From: Cardinalis cardinalis
Taxonomy: Eukaryota > Chordata > Aves > Passeriformes > Cardinalidae
Assembly: GCA_014549065.1 (NCBI GenBank)
Contig: JACDOX010000018.1
Span: 1,697,142 to 1,761,141, forward strand
DNA: 64,000 nt
Reading direction: 5' to 3'
In this document: positions 60,701 through 64,000 of the stretch, in pieces
How positions within the stretch are numbered: the first letter of the stretch is position 1
Layout: each line of letters starts with the position of its first letter
Position numbers and translations under genes: made by a program
Notes under the pieces: generated by a model
Told to the model about the DNA's origin: nothing
The model's database searches: none
The model's input: only the letters and a program-made list of their open reading frames with translations

Positions 60701-62277
60701 AAGGAAAATATGGTCACTGCATTCTTGAGAACATGAATCTCTTTCCCTCCCTGTGGGCAGCCCTGCAGAAAGGAACTGTTCACCTGGGGGTAAGCCCTAG
60801 TTAGGAAATATGAAGTTGAATCAATTATTGCTTGGGTTGCTGTGTTCTGCTCAGNATGGAAGCTGTGCTGGAGGTGTGTAACATGGGTTTGGTTTGGATC
60901 TGAAATTACCAGAGTTTTAGGTGTGGAAAGCAGGATGGTGTGGTTCTGTTGACTCGGTTTGCTGATCTCTATCTAGCCCTGCCTGGCTAGGAGTAAGTCT
61001 GGAGTATCTGAAGTATGATGCAAGTGGTGTACAGGCTGAAGAGTCTATCCATGTCCAGTCCATCCATCCTTATTTCAGTGAGGACTGGGCTCTCAATCTC
61101 TTTTCTTAGCTATTTATTGAAATAAACTTCATTCTCAATTTATTCCTCCTACAGATAATCTGACTACAGAATATTACATATTACTGTATCACGGTAGTAC
61201 ATTAAATTCTATTCTGTTGAAAACTGTGGTCTCATGTTTCAGTGGTGCTCTCAGCCATTATTGAAAGCATGACGAAACATCAAAATAAAATACCNTTCTT
61301 AACTTCTTTGTACTTAAGCAGCAATTTCTCTAACTGCCTGCCAGTGAAAAACGCAGCCTTCTGTATGCATTTAGCTGCACCAGTGCACTTTTCTCCATGT
61401 CCTTATGTATTTTGGTTTTTTGAGCTTGATCGCATGACGTTACAAATATCTTTAACTTGGAGCTCTCAGTGTCTTTTGTCTCCTGTTTATTATGGATTGA
61501 GATAAGCTAAACTCCTCCTTGAATAAAATGTGAAAACTAGCATTAACCATTTCTTCTTTGTGCTNTATGTAAAAACTGCTAGTAAGAAGACAGCAATTGT
61601 ATTTAGTCCCATTGATTATAATATTGATACAAGTGCTCTAAGATTCATGTAGCTGTGTCTGTGGCCAGAGTTCATGTACATTTTGTAAGTACGCTAAACA
61701 CTTCCCTTAATTATTTAATTTTTTTCTTCCTCTGTTTAGACTGAATTTATACTTCAAGTTTTTNATTGTTAGAGATCCATTTGAAAGACTTATTTCTGCG
61801 TTTAAGGACAAGTTTGTGCACAATCCTCGGTTTGAACCTTGGTACCGGCATGAAATTGCTCCCGGCATAATTCGTAAGTACAGGAAGAACCGCACAGAGA
61901 CCAAAGGGCTGCAGTTTGAGGATTTTGTGCGCTACCTGGGGGACCCTAATCACCGATGGCTGGATCTTCAGTTTGGTGACCACATCATTCACTGGGTAAC
62001 ATATGTGGAACTTTGTGCTCCCTGTGAAATCACATACAGTGTGATTGGACACCACGAAACCCTGGAGGACGATGCTCCGTATATCTTGAAAGCAGCTGGC
62101 ATAGACCACTTGGTGTCATACCCCACAATCCCCCCAGGCATAACAGTGTACAACAGAACAAAAGTAGAGAGGTATTTTTCAGGAATTAGCAAGAGAGACA
62201 TAAGACGCCTCTATGCACGATTTGAAGGCGATTTTAAACTCTTCGGTTATCGTGAGCCTGATTTCTTGCTTAACTGA
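51637..62277 (+). CDS. CHST10: CHST10, HNK-1 sulfotransferase, five coding exons
   Basis: Golgi type II membrane enzyme that transfers sulfate from PAPS to the 3-position of terminal glucuronic acid, finishing the HNK-1 epitope on neural glycoproteins and glycolipids. Coding exons are 51637-51736, 54526-54623, 57335-57569, 59781-59886 and 61740-62277, all phase-compatible: 1077 nt, 358 aa (human 356). The membrane anchor spans about residues 5-22 (LLLAACFWVIFMFMVA). The variable stem is about 30-75. The 5'-phosphosulfate-binding loop is CQTPKVGNTQWKK at 126-138. The 3'-phosphate-binding motif is RDPFERLIS at 191-199. The C terminus ends GDFKLFGYREPDFLLN. The start is MHHQW as in mammals, but the frame is open upstream within the exon. 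N at 54586 makes one stem codon (CNT) ambiguous; N at 61764 leaves Phe or Leu at residue 188. Confidence 0.97.
54526..54623 (+). CDS. CHST10: CHST10 stem exon
   Basis: 98 nt, acceptor cttcttcag and donor GTGCAT, encoding GYGAKQEPLILTAVTKVEEV and then a segment with PEEKHWPEEFQ. This is the least conserved part of the protein compared with human. It contains the ambiguous codon at 54585-54587. Confidence 0.9.
55750..56460 (-). mobile_element. Long CR1 fragment in CHST10 intron 3
   Basis: About 700 bases of CR1 in reverse: ATCACAGAATCATAGAATGG, GACAGGGACACCTTTGATTA, CCACAGCTTCTCTGGGTAAC, then AGGTCCATGTCTTTCCTGTG and CTGGGGCCCCAG. It is the longest repeat copy in the window. Confidence 0.88.
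56829..56945 (-). mobile_element. CR1 3' fragment, second subfamily, CHST10 intron 3
   Basis: AATATTCTGAGTTGGAAGGG, CCCACAAGGATCATAGAGTC and CCCCAAGAATCACACC match a different CR1 subfamily from the neighbouring long copy. Confidence 0.7.
57335..57569 (+). CDS. CHST10: CHST10 exon with 5' PAPS-binding loop
   Basis: 235 nt from an aaag acceptor to donor GTATCT. It encodes PTGKAFSGNLIRQPL, the MERLELLRNVCRD helix and KILFCQTPKVGNTQWKK, the sulfate-donor loop. Confidence 0.96.
59781..59886 (+). CDS. CHST10: CHST10 exon encoding SSIEEIPEN segment
   Basis: 106 nt, acceptor tttgtccag and donor GTAAGT. It encodes AFSSIEEIPENIVHDHEKNG followed by LPRLSSFSDSEIKK, near-identical to mammals. Confidence 0.96.
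61740..62277 (+). CDS. CHST10: CHST10 last coding exon, catalytic C-terminal half
   Basis: 538 nt from acceptor ctctgtttag to TGA. It holds the 3'-phosphate motif RDPFERLIS and the highly conserved FEDFVRYLGDPNHRWLD and ITVYNRTKVE segments. The latter contains an N-glycosylation sequon (NRT). Confidence 0.97.
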
Positions 62278-63951
62278 CACCTGGGATAAGATCTAAAAAA
62301 GTGTCTAATGGATTAATCTAATCCTGTGTGAATACCAGCTGCAACACTGGCAGAGCTGAGAATGACCACTTGTTTTCTAGCTTTTTGATGTTGCTCCACT
62401 TTTCAGTGAAATATTTGTCATATGAGCAACTAGGGGCTTACTGTTGTTGTTTCCTGACCATGTTTTCAGTACATTATTGCAATCTGTTAGGAATTATGTC
62501 TCTGTTACCTAAAATACAGAATTTGACTTCTCCCCTCTTCCCTCCAGGAAAAAAGAGGGAGAACAAATGGGCTATGATCTTCCTCTCCTCCCAGACAGAA
62601 TGCCACTTTTGAAATGTTAAGTATTTGTAAAGGTGACAGTTTCACTGTAGGTTAACCCTGATGTGGGTAAACATAATGATTCCTGCTCATGAGAAAGTCA
62701 TGTAGTCTCCCATGAGCTTTGTAAATGAGAGGCCAGTACAAGACTAGAAATTAATTAAATGCTTGACAAATATAACCATCTAGGTTCTGTCATGTGGCTG
62801 CTACAATAACGCTGATCTAATCCCATTCTTGTCTGTCAAAAAATGAACCTAATTAGACAGAAGCTTTTAGGGATGTACAAAAATGAACTGGTTCCACATC
62901 CCATTTGTCTCTGTATTTTTGTCAAGTGTTTACTGTATTTACTACTGGTGTATTGAGCCTCATAATTCTACTTTTGATTTTCAAGAGATTATTTAACTTC
63001 TGGCTATGTAAGTTATGTGAGAACACCAGCTGCAAGTGGAGCATAGAAGAAATATGAAACTGCTAAGGAAACTGTTAAGGAAAATTAATTTAAAGTATCA
63101 GTTGTATTTCTGGGAGCACATATAATAATCATAAGATGCTCTCACACAACTTAACTTGTTTTTTCTTCTAACAGTTAAGATTAATAAAGAAGTTACAAAA
63201 GCAAGATGTCATATTAAAGAGCTGCTTACTTGGATTAAAGATCTACCTTTTTCTTATATCCAGCCTTGCTCAGTTCAGTACCTCAGAGAACAGAAAGTTT
63301 ATCCCCCTCTGAAAATTGATCTCCCTACTACTAAAGGAGAGAAGGAGACNAGATGAATCCCTGATTTTCCCAGTGATTCACTGCCATGGTGTCCCAAGTA
63401 AAAAATTACTGACATTTATGTTACTGATATGGTAAATTAGCTATTTACCGAAAGTTTAAATGTTGCCTAAATTTGTGTACCCATTTTATGCATTAAAAAA
63501 AAAAAGAACTGAATTGAGTGGATGCAGCCATCATATTTGCTTGTGCTTGTATTTTGTCTTATAAAGAGCAGTCTTTTGTCTGAGTTCACAGCAATAAAAA
63601 TCAGTGTGCTGCCAGAAGAGACATAGACCAAATATCTGAAATACAGGAATTGCTCTGTCACAGTGAGCATGTGAACTGTATTTTTTAAACCATTGTCCCA
63701 AAAGATTTCTTTTCAGATCAGCATAATGTTGCTGCCTAGAAGTGCTAATGATGGCCAGTGCTATGGAATCTGTTTTTAAATCCAGCCACTGTATGTTTTT
63801 GATAGCTTTCTGTATTAACACAAGGAAGCATCTTGCACTTGTGTAAAAGGAAAGCTGTGCCAAGCTGACATGTGCTGCTACCCACAAACAAGAAGCCCTG
63901 TTGTAGGTGAAAATTATTTCAGAAAGATCTCAACAGATGACTTGAAATAAA
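62278..63951 (+). other. CHST10: CHST10 3' UTR with alternative poly(A) signals
   Basis: No further coding exon is visible after the stop codon. AATAAA occurs at 63183-63188, 63593-63598 and 63946-63951, so the UTR probably runs to one of these or beyond the window. Confidence 0.5.
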
Positions 63952-64000
63952 GAAGAAGAATCATTAACTGGGCATTGTTAGCAAGAGAATAATCCAGGGT

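Noticed and set aside
63156..63356. 66-codon frame in the CHST10 3' UTR after an AG
   Set aside because: No family match and it overlaps a candidate poly(A) signal; treated as UTR.
1..64000. CRISPR arrays, operons, ribosome-binding sites, tRNA or rRNA genes
   Set aside because: The window is vertebrate nuclear DNA. I saw no spaced direct-repeat array, no tRNA A/B boxes with a cloverleaf and no rRNA-like sequence.

Overview
This is a stretch of vertebrate nuclear DNA that is almost certainly avian. It carries many truncated CR1 LINE fragments with the bird-type 3' tail (repeats of a TTCTATGA-like unit). It also carries an LTR fragment of a kind I associate with songbird genomes, compact introns and three CpG islands. 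Gene content and order match the CHST10-NMS-PDCL3 block that lies next to NPAS2 on human 2q11.2, so positions 1-6839 should be the spacer running towards NPAS2. The passerine assignment is weaker than the bird assignment.

Layout. (1) 1-6839 is gene-free sequence downstream of PDCL3, with small tandem and inverted repeats. (2) 6840-13444, minus strand, is PDCL3 in six coding exons (240 aa), reading out of a CpG island at about 13.2-13.65 kb. (3) 16816-17232, plus strand, is a single-exon, apparently polyadenylated H2A-family histone of 138 aa. Its short tail carries SQ motifs like those of H2AX. (4) 22.6-23.1 kb is an LTR fragment. (5) 24633-31083, minus strand, is the neuromedin S precursor gene NMS. 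I reconstructed eight small exons whose phases join into 127 aa ending in the -FFLFRPRN-GR amidated core. (6) 31.3-46.4 kb is a gene-free divergent spacer between the NMS and CHST10 promoters, with AT-rich, homeodomain-site-rich patches and several near-perfect palindromes. (7) 46.4-64 kb, plus strand, is CHST10 (HNK-1 sulfotransferase): a CpG-island promoter with a likely non-coding first exon, five coding exons (358 aa) and a long 3' UTR with several poly(A) signals.

How the genes relate. They do not form one pathway. PDCL3 is a cytosolic co-chaperone for CCT clients. NMS encodes a secreted hypothalamic peptide. CHST10 is a Golgi enzyme that completes the HNK-1 glycan on neural adhesion molecules. 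NMS and CHST10 are transcribed divergently about 15 kb apart and could share regulatory DNA. The histone gene sits alone between PDCL3 and NMS.

The sequence carries many isolated single N characters. Inside coding exons they fall mostly at silent positions, which suggests masked polymorphic sites rather than assembly gaps. The most interesting items are the H2AX-like gene and the unusually short mature peptide predicted for NMS. All exon boundaries were read by eye from splice signals and phase.
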